Assembly: GCA_022578605.1 (NCBI GenBank) | Contig: MU394149.1 | Span: 1 to 64,000 of the forward strand | Reading direction: 5' to 3' | Length of the DNA: 64,000 bases | DNA from: Camillea tinctor | Lineage: Eukaryota; Ascomycota; Sordariomycetes; Xylariales; Xylariaceae | Shown: one piece after another, positions 1 to 10,231 of the stretch | How positions within the stretch are numbered: position 1 is the first letter of the stretch | How the letters are laid out: every line of letters begins with the position of its first letter | Position numbers and translations under genes: made by a program | Notes under the pieces: model-generated | What the model was told of the DNA's origin: nothing | Seen by the model: only the letters and a program-made list of their open reading frames with translations | The model's database searches: none

Positions 1-93
1 CCTAACCCTAACCCTAACCCTAACCCTAACCCTAACCCTAACCCTAACCCTAACCCTAACCCTAACCCTAACCCTAACCCTAACCCTAACCCT
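1..93. repeat. Telomere repeat (CCCTAA)n
   Basis: About 15 uninterrupted CCCTAA units start at base 1. The C-rich strand reads 5' to 3' inward, as expected at a left chromosome end. TTAGGG-type telomeres are the usual form in filamentous ascomycetes. The array stops abruptly at about position 92 and passes directly into unique sequence. Confidence 0.98.
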
Positions 94-685
94 TGTGTCA
101 AGGCTGGGTCAAGGCTGCGGAGACTGTAAGATCCTTCTATGCACTTTGTCCTTTCTCTATCTCTCTAAACTCAACAATCCGTATCAGGCTGGCTTCTAAT
201 TTGTTACTCCAGGCAGATGAGGAACTGGAGCACCAGTACCCTGGTTATAAATCGCTTGGCCGCTGTTTATTACTCTCTTTTTACATTATATGTTTAGGTC
301 GGCGTGGTTGGATAGTGTAGCGAGAAAATTTAGCTAAAGTCATTCATTTAAGAATCAATAAAGCGAGATTTATTAAAAAACTGTCTTACCCGTAGCGTTA
401 CTAAACACTTAAATTCAAAGTAGTAAATACATAATATATCAATTAAACAGGTTAAAAAATTGATTGCATAAATAACCATCACGTTATATATGTCACGGGG
501 CAACGCCCTGGTTAGTGCGCATAGGTACAAGTTCCCTACATTATAAATAGCTAGATTCTTAGGTATACACCCTTACAGTATAGAGAGTATATCAACAATG
601 TCAAAGTAATCAAAACAGACCCAACGCCAAAAGAAAAAGAAAGAAAAAACGGAAAAAAAGGAAGCCCGAACTGGACTGACACTTA
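94..685. other. Telomere-adjacent spacer, no gene seen
   Basis: AT-rich sequence with only short, unconvincing open frames. It holds one GGTCGGCG motif near 298, also seen at several other intergenic sites in the window. I see no helicase (TLH-type) gene, which some fungi carry in this position. Confidence 0.5.
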
Positions 686-1956
686 TTATTCTTCAAGTAA
701 AGTATACCACTCTGGAATCTCCTTAATGAGACTCCACATGTACTTTTCCAATTTGACCGCGCACTTGTGGTATGATGTTGAGGCATCATTATACAGCCGA
801 CAATTATCAAAGATCAATTTGAGATCGTTGACAAGGTCTTTCGGAGCAGCATAATAATCACTCTCTAATCTTTCTTCGATGGTTGATAGATCCATAGGTG
901 ATGTAATGACATTGTAATAATCAGGGACTTCATCTCTATTGACCGGATTGAGAAATGGCCATGCTTGTTTGTGATTTTGGATTTGGTACAGGAAACGTCG
1001 AAGTTCGTGGAAATGAGGTCCGTGGTGTGGTACCCGTGCCAATACGTCCATGTCTGGAGACCAGCCGGTTGCCCGAATGGCGGGAATAGAGAGTGGATCG
1101 ATTGGAGTAACAACGCCGTTGGCCCATTGTTGAGGCGGTTGATGGATTATGTGACTTTTGCTCAAGCAGCGGATCTTGGCTTGTACGGTTTCTTTTTGCT
1201 TAAGAAGCATACGGCCAACCTCAAGATAGCGTATTCGTGGAAGCATAGAACATTGCATAAGTGTGCCTCCTTCGTAATCCTTAATGTATCCCATCCAAAT
1301 GGACTTGTCGAGACTAATCTCTTTAGTAAAACCTTGCTTTTGAAAGTACCCGGTGGCATAATTGTCGGCATAGGTTAAAAAATGCATTACGGGGGAAGTG
1401 GCTCTGACATAGTCCTTTAAATGAGCCATAAGATGCGCTCCGTACCCTTTCACCTGTTGATCAGACGAGACCGCGCAAAAAACGATCTCAGCAAACTTGC
1501 GGTCTGGAAATTCTCGATATGAAATTCCACCAATGACCTCTAGGGGCATTTTGACTATGGCGAGAGACTTGTGATTGCGATCGTAGACGAGACGTGCGAT
1601 ATAATCCTTGGGCATTTTCGGAAGTTGTTTTTGAAACAGGCATTTAAGACCTGTGAGGACAATCAAACTCTCTCTCTCCCCGTCATTATTCACCACTCGG
1701 AACTCGATCTCGCCATTTCGTTCTTCTAATACTGCAGGCTTCAGAGAGATTAGAAGGTTTCTTAGCGCTCAAAACGTATTAGCTAGCCTACCTTCTCTGG
1801 GAAAGGAACGCGTCCTGGTACAGTTGAAAGTGGGAAAGCTTGTTCTATCGCATTATCATGACTGGTTTTGATTCTTTTGGTATCCGGAGGAGTATTTAGT
1901 TCTTCGGAAGCGGTGCGCTTCGGGACGAGGTTTTGCGGGGGGTCGTCTATTTCCAT
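686..1956 (-). CDS. gcn5: Gcn5-type histone acetyltransferase with bromodomain
   Basis: This is a lysine acetyltransferase of the Gcn5/SAGA type, acting on histone H3 in the nucleus. I place two exons at 1956-1792 and 1738-686, joined by a 53-nt intron (GTAGGC..AAG) that also contains TAATAC and CTAAG stretches. The join restores the conserved lead-in [19 protein letters not shown] and gives about 405 residues, the normal fungal Gcn5 size. Family hallmarks are present: the catalytic Glu in AEIVFC (about residue 139), the acetyl-CoA loop QQVKGYG (about 150-156), and a C-terminal bromodomain (about 300-395) with VPDYYNVI and the acetyl-lysine Asn in CRLYND. A basic KRTASEE..PDTKRIK stretch near the N terminus may be a nuclear signal. 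A perfect AAGCCTAGGCTT palindrome sits just upstream of the ATG. The family call is very secure. Whether this is the only Gcn5 gene or a subtelomeric duplicate cannot be told from the window. Confidence 0.93.
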
Positions 1957-3361
1957 CGAGTGCCAGTAAGCCTAGGCTTTTAATAGACCATAATCAGACT
2001 AGGTAGGGCATGTAAGTATTAGACTCTGCAAAATTGTGGCAGTCCGTCCTTACCATCGATAGTGAAAGGGGAGCAGACGTGGTGGAAGATGAAAGTGTAT
2101 TGTGTTGGAGATGGAGAATCAGCACTAAACTTGGAAGGCTACGGCCAGCACTGCCTAGGTATGTAATAATTCATACGTTTTCTCCGAAGATTATCCCAGA
2201 GCCCCACAGTAACGGTGGCCTACGGTGGCTGCAGTGGCTGCAGTGGCTAGGTATTATGTAAGTGTGGCTAAGTGTGGTAGTTGGTGATGGGTACATAATT
2301 TTCTTTTTTAAAATTAATTGTTTTAATGTATTTTTAATCCGTTGCTTTCTTGTTTTTTACAAACTCTGGTCCGTAATAATAATGTGATTTAAGGCATTTA
2401 AGGTTTATTTTAAATAACCTCTATTTCGATAAATGAATGTAATTGTTGGTAGGCACCTAGTACATATACGTACGAAATAGAAATAATGAAAATAACATAA
2501 GAAATCGAATATCAAAGGAAATGGGGTGAAAAACCTGTTTATATTAACATTTAAGGAGTAAACTATTTAGTTGATGGGTTGAGAGAGTCGGCAACCCCTT
2601 TATAGTCCATCCCTAAGATGACTAAGGTCTTAAGACCCTTAGTCATTGACCTTGTACGAGACCATACAACCAACAGTAATGGTGATATATAAGAGAGAGA
2701 GGACTTGCTATCTGAGACTTAAATAATAAGGGGAAGTATATTGAATAGAAAGACGCTCAATCCGCAGAACAGCGACATGTTTAGTCCTATTAAAGGTCCA
2801 AAAGGTCCAAAGCACTGTAACGAACCCTCCTATTACTTCTATCAACTAACTTTACAAGTAAGTCACGTACTGAGTTTTCTTGATTTTAAGGTAACAATAG
2901 TTTAAAAACAACTTTATATCAGTTCTATTCGTTAAAGAGATTTCAAGGTGCTCCCACTATATTCTAAAGAGTGAATAAGTCTTGAAATTAATAGCTAAAA
3001 AACGAGAGACTATTACATAGAAAATTTGTTGGTTGCATATGTGTGGCATACGGGCTGTATGCCTTAGTCAGCGAAGGGGGGCTATTCCATGTATATAAAG
3101 GTCGGCGTCCCCCGCCGACCTTTCAATAGATCTTCCCCTCCTTAGGACTCAATAAACACTGATTCCTCATTTGTTGTTTTTGCTTTTATTTCTATTCCGT
3201 CGCCGACTTTGACAACTTCGGCGACGATGCACCTTATATAAATGAAAATAATTTGAAAAAAAGAGACGAGAGGACGTTCCGTAGCCCCTTTAACCCAACA
3301 ATAGTTACTACTAAGGATAGTTATCTCTAAGCTGTAACGCGAGATTAGCTTCAGCAACAAA
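1957..3361. other. Intergenic, no gene seen
   Basis: AT-rich spacer. It includes a short tandem run of GTGGCTGCA-like units near 2220-2250 and, at about 3101-3121, a near-perfect hairpin GGTCGGCG..CGCCGACC that resembles other GTCGGCG sites in the window. Possible old mobile DNA, but no terminal repeats or protein could be established. Confidence 0.45.
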
Positions 3362-4077
3362 TTAAAGAAATCCGATTTCAACCTCGACACATACCGACGA
3401 AATATTGACATGTCTGGCAGACTTCGTGGGGACATGCATAGTTTCTTCCATCACGTCTAATTGCACAGTTACATATCCAGTGTCGGTTGGGACCATTCTG
3501 ACATCGGCAACAGCGCCAGTAGGCGTAGACCCGACTGAGCTGGCAACCTGCCTTCCGACATAGAGAGGCCGTCATGGCGTTTCCAGTTGGCTGGCGATTC
3601 GGGCACATGTGTCGTCGACCAGTGGCAGCGTCCATAGTAGCGTTGCGACAGTAGGTCGTTCTGCGAGTTCGATGTCCACATTTAAAGTGTGTAACCCATA
3701 CTGATTAGCACATGATTTTAAAAAGCAAAGAAAATAAAGCTAAAAACTACAACTTTAACTGATAATGATGGCAATATCATTACAAAAGACCACTATATTA
3801 GACAAGGAGCACCATGCTCCTTTATACTCCATATTCAGACTCGCCATGATGACCCTCTTGTTGGATTTCAGTGTACCCTGGGATAATTCGTCTTTTCCAA
3901 GGACCAACATTGCTCTGGTAGGCGCGTAGATGTTTCCATCTGGGAGAGGATGACGAATTCTGGCAAATAGCGAGGCCTCCTCACGGGCATGAAAACTTCT
4001 GCCAGAACCAACAGAGGATCATCGCCGTTCAGTGAGAACTCAGCCCTGTTGATCTTGTAAGCAACACGCCCCAACAC
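3362..4077 (-). pseudogene. Decayed coding remnant of unknown family
   Basis: Two protein-like stretches lie on the minus strand. One, 4077 to 3868, is open and contains RAEFSLNGDDPLLVLAEV. The second, about 3680 to 3362, reads as protein in one frame (VDIELAERPTVATLL, then GAVADVRMVPTDTGYVTV) but is broken by a TGA after QLETP. The segment between them has no shared open frame; it could hold an intron or more decay. I do not recognise the family. GC content and codon texture are higher than in the flanking AT-rich DNA, which is the main reason for the call. Confidence 0.35.
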
Positions 4078-4967
4078 AAAACACTAAACAACACCGGATT
4101 TACTTGTTGGATGGTAACAGTGTTTAGTTATTCTCAATATGCAAGTTACAGCCAGCTATCACTGCTTATCAGTGTACGAAGCACTCTGTAACTTTTTATA
4201 ACGCCCCTTTTGTAAAATTCCAAAGCACCCGGTCATCAGCCCGGATCACATTCGTCGGTGAACTTTCCGCTCGCTTGGATGGAGTGAATTCCACGGCATA
4301 AGGCGGCTTTTGTACACTTGGCTCCTTAGCTTGTCTTATTTCCGGTATTTACACTTTGATATCAACGCTCTGTTGGTTTGGTTAGAGGGTGTGATTGAGA
4401 CTCTGACTTGATTAAGGGGGTCGGACTGTCCGAACAACCTTACCATGCACGATGTATTGAGGTCTTCTAACAGTATTTGTTAGTTGCACATGAAATTTCT
4501 TTCTCTAAACAAATTTTATTTTCTTAGGGGGTTGGACATTCCTATAATTATTTCAAACGTCGAGAGTATGTGTCCGGTCTTATTTCGACTGCGCTTCAAA
4601 GGGTGAGGCTGAAATAATACCCGACACATCTACACATAAGCGCGCGGCTGCTGTATCCGTAGAATGACCCTAGTAACTATTCTTATACTCATGCGGTTTT
4701 CAGCTTGGCTGTTGGATGGCGTAGTAATGGCGACGCAAACGACGGCCAACAGACGCCAACACGAGAGTAGACTGGCTGTATTTACATTTCGCCTGAGATT
4801 TAAAAGTGGGTCGATATCAACCACATTTACTACCAATTATTATACCCCACCCGTCTCCCACTGCCTTTCTTTTTCCTTACAGCACGTTCCATGAGACAAT
4901 CTTCTTTCCTAAACTAATTATACCTTAAGCTTTTCGTAATTTCTTTCTTTAAAGGGACAGGAACATA
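4078..4967. other. Intergenic, no gene seen
   Basis: Spacer upstream of the kinase-like gene. Just before its ATG lie pyrimidine-rich runs (TCTTTCC, TTTCTTTC) of the kind common in fungal core promoters. Nothing else was recognised. Confidence 0.4.
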
Positions 4968-5981
4968 ATGAGCATTCACTACATTGAGAGTGTATCTAGT
5001 GGTTGCGGAGACCGCGTCACCTTGTCAATTCGCTGGAACAACGCACGGATAGAAGTGGATCTGGACCCTTCTCCTACAGGCAACACGATACAAGATTCTT
5101 TCATCGAGAAATATAACGCAGCAGTGGAGGATGGAGATGACGAGGAAGAGGAGATGATGTCTGACCAAATTTTGGATGCTATCGTCCAAGCCGGGAGGAC
5201 ATCGTTTGATCGGCTCGCCCCGCCTCCAGCCCCGGACGCTTCCACCCCAGCGGATCTCCATTCTCTCATCTTCCCGAAAGAATATTCATTCTTCTTCCGC
5301 ACGAACGTGGAAACTAACGCGGCGGAATTAATCCCCAAAGATAATGAGGATACAACAATGCACGAGGAATTCGATCTGAAATACCAGCTTCCAGCCAATT
5401 CAGAAGCAGTCCTACCTAAGTTCTCGACCAGAGACATCCATGTCGTCGAGAAGCTGCTTGGCGACGGTTATATCGCCCGCGTCTTAGCTGGGTGCCGAGA
5501 AATGTGTTGCAAAGTCGGCGACGAATTGCGTGCCGACGCCTTGCAGAGAGAATTATCCTGTCTTTTAACGATCAGTACCTCTCAGCACGCAGCCGCCCTT
5601 CGTGTGCCAAAGCTCCTCGGTCTGGTCGAAGCTGCTGACGACGGGAGAACCATTGGACTGCTACAAGAATACATCCCCTGCTCGGATACCTGGGAGCTAT
5701 CGACGCTGCGAAATATCGAGTCGGTTTCTTCGATTGCCAAGGCTCGCAGGGAAAAGTGGGCGTCGCAAATCCAGCAGACTGTCCAGTTATTACACCAGAT
5801 CGGCGTTACGTGGGGTGATGGCAAGGCTGCTAACGTCCTGGTCCACCGTGATACGGATGATGTTTGGATCATCGACTTTAGGAGTGGATGGACGGATGGT
5901 TGGGTTAGTCAGGAGTTGAGTGGGACTATGGAGGGTGATTCCGTGGCGGTTAAAAAGATATTTGAATTTTTGGAAGTTTAA
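4968..5981 (+). CDS. Fungal protein-kinase-like protein, single exon
   Basis: A 337-residue intronless protein whose C-terminal half looks like a reduced protein kinase fold. It shows a catalytic-loop-like WGDGKAANVLV (about 282-292, Asp 284 and Asn 289) and a metal-binding-like IIDF (Asp 303). The loop is WGD instead of HRD, and the Asp-Phe pair is followed by Arg, not Gly. The N-terminal half has an acidic run (DGDDEEEE, about 56-63) and a proline-rich stretch. The chain stops soon after the DF motif with no APE segment or large C-lobe, so it is shorter than canonical kinases. Families like this (small-molecule kinase or pseudokinase-like, common near fungal variable regions) are often of unknown role. 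Start chosen at the first ATG after a pyrimidine-rich leader. Activity is uncertain. Confidence 0.75.
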   Translation: MSIHYIESVSSGCGDRVTLSIRWNNARIEVDLDPSPTGNTIQDSFIEKYNAAVEDGDDEEEEMMSDQILDAIVQAGRTSFDRLAPPPAPDASTPADLHSLIFPKEYSFFFRTNVETNAAELIPKDNEDTTMHEEFDLKYQLPANSEAVLPKFSTRDIHVVEKLLGDGYIARVLAGCREMCCKVGDELRADALQRELSCLLTISTSQHAAALRVPKLLGLVEAADDGRTIGLLQEYIPCSDTWELSTLRNIESVSSIAKARREKWASQIQQTVQLLHQIGVTWGDGKAANVLVHRDTDDVWIIDFRSGWTDGWVSQELSGTMEGDSVAVKKIFEFLEV

Positions 5982-6279
5982 TAATTGATCTGCTAGAGGA
6001 AGGGGTTGCGGTGGAAAGTATCCTGGGAGTGCGTCTAAGTCACTAGTGCTTTCGCTCACACGTAAATATATCAAATAAAGAATATTGATATTTAAAGCGT
6101 ACCTAGGTAACTAAGGTTATAAATGTTAAAAAAACGACTATGAAAAAGAGGATATAGATGTTGTTAGGGTGACAGTGAGCTAGCAATTAGACCCGATTAC
6201 TGACTCCTCTTTCATATCACTAGGGTCTCTATAAAATATCCCTTCGCTAACCCCATAGTGAAGGCACGCTTAGCTCGCC

Positions 6280-7267
6280 TCAACAGATGAAATTAGCAAC
6301 CCAAACATCCATGGTCCTAACTCGTTCTCGACCTCCCTGCACATTCTCTGGGCTCGCCTCACACGCATCCCGTAACGCGAGAACCACCGCCCGCTCCCTT
6401 TCATCACTCACTTGCTCCATCACTTCCCTTTCGAAAGAGGAAGAAAGACAAGCAGAGACTTCCCATTGTCCGTCTAACAACCCCTCCCCACCTTGGACGC
6501 GGATCTCACTCTCCAGCTGCCACCCGGCAGCCAGGGCCAGCTCGGTAAGCTGCTTTGGCCCCACCACGGTACGGACGTTCGAGACACTGCTCTTGGGTTT
6601 ACGGCACTCCAGTGCCGCCTGGGTGAGCGCAGCTAGTACGTGCGGCTGGGCAGAGGGGTGCGTGGCTATTAACGACCACTCACCAAGGAGGAGACGCTGG
6701 GTGTGCTGCTTGAGGGCATGGAAGGTGGAGAGGATAAGCGAGGGGGAGGTGAAGTACCATAGGGAGTGGGCGAGCACTGCTGCGTCAAAGGCCTTACTTT
6801 CGCTGGAGGGCGGCAAGGAGGTGGCGGAACAGAGGCAGGGGAGCGAGGAGAGGTAGTCCAGGGGAGTTTGCTGGACCCAAGTAATCCGCCTACCTAGCGG
6901 GCCTTGCGAGATGTGACCCTGTGCTCGGCCGAGAGTGTACGGGGCACCTGCCGGAGCCACCAGCCGGCTGCTTTTCGCTCGCACCACCAGGCCAGGAGGC
7001 GGGATAAGCAAAGCGAAACGACTTACCATAATCTAATCCCGCTGGATCGACCGCCACCACCCTTCCCTCCTCACCTACAGCATAGGCAAGGACGGTCGTG
7101 CAGTCCCCCTGCCCGCATCCTAGTTCCAGCACCTTGGAGCCAGAGGGTATGTCCCAGTGCTGCAGGAGCGCCAAGCGATGAAGGGGTTGGGAGTGCTGGA
7201 TGTTGAAGCGGAAGGGGTCGTGTGGGGAGAGACGAGCGATAAACTTAGCGTCGGGTTGAGTGGGCAT
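6280..7267 (-). CDS. SAM-dependent methyltransferase, two exons
   Basis: A class I methyltransferase of about 302 residues. I place exons at 7267-7027 and 6947-6280 with a 79-nt intron (GTAAGT..CCGGCAG). The join reads LDYG/APYTLG in phase, matching how related fungal proteins continue. The SAM-binding motif I is VLELGCGQGD (about residues 46-55), followed by VVAVDPA, whose Asp would bind the ribose hydroxyls. The segment AFDAAVLAHSLWYF fits the post-motif region. The substrate cannot be read from sequence. GC content is clearly higher than in the surrounding spacer. No obvious partner gene lies beside it, so it may be a stand-alone subtelomeric methyltransferase. Confidence 0.85.
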
Positions 7268-7664
7268 GTTGATGCTCGATGAGTGTTAGGCATAAGACGG
7301 CTGAGTGGGGTTTTGCGTCACTACTGGATACCTGCGGATGGGGACTACTTAGAGGTCCAATTTCGTGTGCGGGAGAACCGTCAGCGGCGGTAGGCAGCCG
7401 GGCAGGCTGTGGGGGCTACAAGTAAATGCTGATTGAGAGTAATACAGCCGCCCGGCCCCGCTGATTCCCTCCTCACCAACTCAAATCCAACCCTTGGCGC
7501 CATTTCTATTTGCATGAAGCACACGTGACACGCCACGCGCTGGCACATCATCTTCATCACTGGACTCTCCAATCCGCTGGGACATGCGAACTCCCGTGAC
7601 CTGGTGGGTTAAAAGTAAGTATAGGTTCGATTCCTGGGAGCGCTATTGTTACCTTACTGTTAGT
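7268..7664. other. Intergenic, no gene seen
   Basis: Spacer between the methyltransferase start and the next open frame. A GGTTCGATTCC string near 7624-7634 resembles a tRNA T-arm, but no matching acceptor, D or anticodon arms were found. Confidence 0.4.
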
Positions 7665-7991
7665 TCATATCCGTGTGGTCCTGCTTGGCTCGGCTGTGAG
7701 GTCTAGCATGCCGAGCAGTTCCCCTCGCACGGGAAGGGTCAAGTACGACAAGGTGTCATAGTCGAGCACGTCCATGCTGGAAGAAACGGTGGTTAAGGTG
7801 GCCGAGGGCGCGATATGCTTTGAGACTTCGATTTCTATTATACCCCCCTTGGTTGTGATGTCCTTGGAACGCGCAGAGGACTCGGGAGGCGGTCGCCAAG
7901 AGAGCACGCAGGCGTTGGCGACGGTGGAGGGGATGTGGAAGCGCATAGAGGCAAATGGGTTAGGGTTAGACCCATTTTCTCGGCCGTACAA
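7665..7991 (-). CDS. Hypothetical protein fragment, possibly But2-like
   Basis: A 108-codon open frame. The first internal ATG gives MRFHIPSTVANACVLSW, and the stretch to GGIIEIEVSKHIAPSATLTT looks like folded beta-rich protein, not random sequence. It weakly recalls the C-terminal beta domain of But2-like secreted proteins (pattern F-x-I/VP, C-x-L, GG, ATxT), but the usual final FQDYNPCPIGLY-type ending is missing. It may be a fragment or one exon of a larger gene. Part of the frame (7957-7970) is made of telomere-like repeat. No promoter or partner exon could be assigned. Confidence 0.25.
   Translation of the reverse strand: MYGRENGSNPNPFASMRFHIPSTVANACVLSWRPPPESSARSKDITTKGGIIEIEVSKHIAPSATLTTVSSSMDVLDYDTLSYLTLPVRGELLGMLDLTAEPSRTTRI
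7957..7970 (+). repeat. Interstitial telomere-like repeat
   Basis: GGGTTAGGGTTAGA, about 2.3 TTAGGG units, on the plus strand. This is opposite in orientation to the terminal CCCTAA array. It is immediately followed by CCCATT, giving a short local inverted element with the ATGGG before it. Confidence 0.7.
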
Positions 7992-9009
7992 GGTAATTCC
8001 TCATACTAGTTGGCGCATGGGCCCGGTCTCGCACCCCTTGTCAGCTTAGTTAAACTTGGTGACGCTATCCTTGTCGGCGACCACACTTACGAAGTTGGCA
8101 ATGAAATTTAAAGGTAGTAGCACAATGTACCTAGGTAGTCATGTGTTAAGGGGGGTGTATGCCGGTATTTTTAAAAATAATTTACAGTACGGAGTACTTA
8201 AGTAGTACTACCTAGTAGCTTTCAGTTGTAGGACGGGTATAAGTGGATCCACTCCTTTCCTGTATCTAATTCGGATCATTATGGCATCGTGATATATATC
8301 TTAAGACCTGATGGCGGACCAGTTTCATCTTCATCAAATAAACTGACTATATCAGTGTTACTTTGTAGCTATTTTTCTATAAGTGTTAGCCTTAATACGA
8401 TCAATAGAATTTACATAACTTATATTTTCTATAGGTTTACACTGACATTTGGCTGAAAACCTTTCATAAAATTACACATTTCATCCTAGACAGTTACGTA
8501 AGAAAGAGTAAGTATGCGAAGGATAGCATTTCCTTGAATACAGTCACTCAATCCTCAGTTATCAACTTTAAACTCTATTCAGTTCCTAGAATATAGTGAG
8601 AGTGCTCCGAAATCTCTCTGACGAACACCAGTTTATGAATCTTGCCCGAACTGCTCTTGTTTATTGTTACCTGCAAATCAAGAAACCTCAGTGCGTGTCC
8701 TACCTATAAAATCAGCTGTAGAAGTAACAGGAGGGCTCATCACATATAGGTACCCAGGTAGGTAGCGATGACAGAGGTTAAATTTGTGGGGGAAGACCCC
8801 CTAGACACACACGGGCTCTGGGCACAACGGGATATATTGCCGTGCTATGGAGCTATACGTGTGTGTGTGTGTGAGAGAGAGAGAGAAATAATGATGAAAC
8901 CCAAAAAGGGGACTAAATACTAGGTCCTGCTGAGTCATTCTGACGTAACAAGATTATTCATACGTGTGTTTCTGTTGCTCAGGCAAGCTTTCCTTCGGTG
9001 TGCTATGAT
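7992..9009. other. Intergenic, no gene seen
   Basis: AT-rich spacer with many CTAGGTA-type palindromic bits. One is an exact TACCTAGGTA at 8128-8137. A microsatellite lies at 8860-8886. No coding signal was found. Confidence 0.45.
8860..8886. repeat. (GT)n(GA)n compound microsatellite
   Basis: A run of GT dinucleotides passes directly into GA dinucleotides, about 27 bp in total, in intergenic DNA. Confidence 0.85.
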
Positions 9010-10231
9010 TTATAGCTGGTCTGCCTCTCTCCGCCATCCATCCGAATTATTCGATGGCATCGATACCACTGTCTCGCCTGCCCCATCCCTATCTGGAGGA
9101 CTTATTACTCCGTAAACAGTCGCAAAGCCCTCCACATCAATTAAGGGAATGTCATCGTCGTTAACAGACCTTATTCTTCAGGGGCGACCCATCCAAACAC
9201 CATCACTAGGCTGTGGCTTGGACTTAGGGCCTTGACACGACCGCACTGCTTTGCTGGATTGATTGCGGAACTTGTCGATATTAGCTATGGCATGTACGAT
9301 CATGGGCCAAAGAGCGGGCGTGCAGGCGGTGATGAAAATAACTCCAGACTCGGCCACAGTCCATGACATGAGTTGGATGGAGGTCCACATCGAGTCGGTG
9401 AAGGCGTTGGTCTGAAAGAAGATGGAGACGCGAATAAAGGAGACAACACATCCGCTCCACGCAAGTCCGTAGTGCGTCGCGTAGGAAAGTACTCAGTGAG
9501 ATGCCTTACATGGAACCAAGCAAAAAGACACAGCTCAAGGCAATCTTCTGACGAACGGTGATCTCCAGTTTCCATATCACAGGCGTAGGCGTTATCAGCA
9601 TGACCACATTGTGGACGACATTCGGGATGGTGATCCAGCGAAAGAAGTTCAGCTGGTCGATGCAAGTGCCGTCAATCGTCTTGTGCCATTGATACGCAAG
9701 TGGGTTGCACTGGAATATTGCAACCAGAATCAAGCTAACTCCCCACATCCAGATGTAGGCCATGAGCACGTAGGCCACTGTAACAATTGAAGTCAGTGAT
9801 TGCTATATTGTGTGATTTTTTTAACTCCTAACTCCTAAGACTTTGGTCTCAGGAGCCAAAATTCGTTCGAACTCATACGCTTAGGTATGATAGGAAAGTT
9901 TGACTGCCGGGCCGGCCGGAGACAGGTCAAAAGGGGTTATTGCATGACTCCAAAAATTACTCACCGAAGCGAAACCAGCGATGTACGCGGAATAGCCGCA
10001 GATAGAGAAGCAAGATTGACGTCTTTTCTAGCGGGAAAATGATAGCATACATGAGTTCTGTTACGAACAGTGTCTTGGCCCACGGCGACCGATGTATTGG
10101 GAGGTGAACCGTAAGATGAGAACGATGGTACACAACACCGTGAAGACGATAACACAGGCGATGACACTATCACCTCTATACGCGTAAACGCTGCTAGGTA
10201 GCTCTGATGCATTGATATCTTAGTCTGCCAT
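9010..10231 (-). pseudogene. Broken rhodopsin-type (PTH11-related) integral membrane protein
   Basis: Fragments match the fungal seven-helix 'rhodopsin domain' membrane proteins. They include a first helix (IACVIVFTVLCTIVLILRF), a middle block (PWAKTLFVTELMYAIIF, then a YLRLF motif), and two later blocks rejoined by introns at 9964-9778 and 9509-9455 (LLGSI/GCVVSFIRVS). Damage: the likely start reads ATG GCA GAC TAA, the region between helix 1 and PWAKTLF lacks roughly 50 expected residues and changes frame, and a TGA at 9178-9180 cuts an otherwise open C-terminal tail that continues to 9010. The first and last stops could have come from CAA and CGA by C-to-T change, the kind caused by repeat-induced point mutation. 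In intact relatives these are plasma-membrane receptors or transport-like proteins. I judge it non-functional. Confidence 0.72.

Noticed and set aside
965..1378. 137-codon plus-strand open frame
   Set aside because: It lies entirely antisense within the Gcn5 coding exon and mirrors its codons.
4979..5437. 152-codon minus-strand open frame
   Set aside because: Antisense shadow of the kinase-like gene; low-complexity Ser runs come from the acidic coding stretch on the other strand.
6287..6856. 189-codon plus-strand open frame
   Set aside because: Antisense shadow of the methyltransferase exon in GC-rich DNA.
7560..7645. tRNA-like string GGTTCGATTCC with downstream GAGCGCT
   Set aside because: The T-stem pairs only partly and no 5' acceptor (AGCGCTC), D-arm or anticodon arm is found at the right distance. 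I do not call a tRNA.
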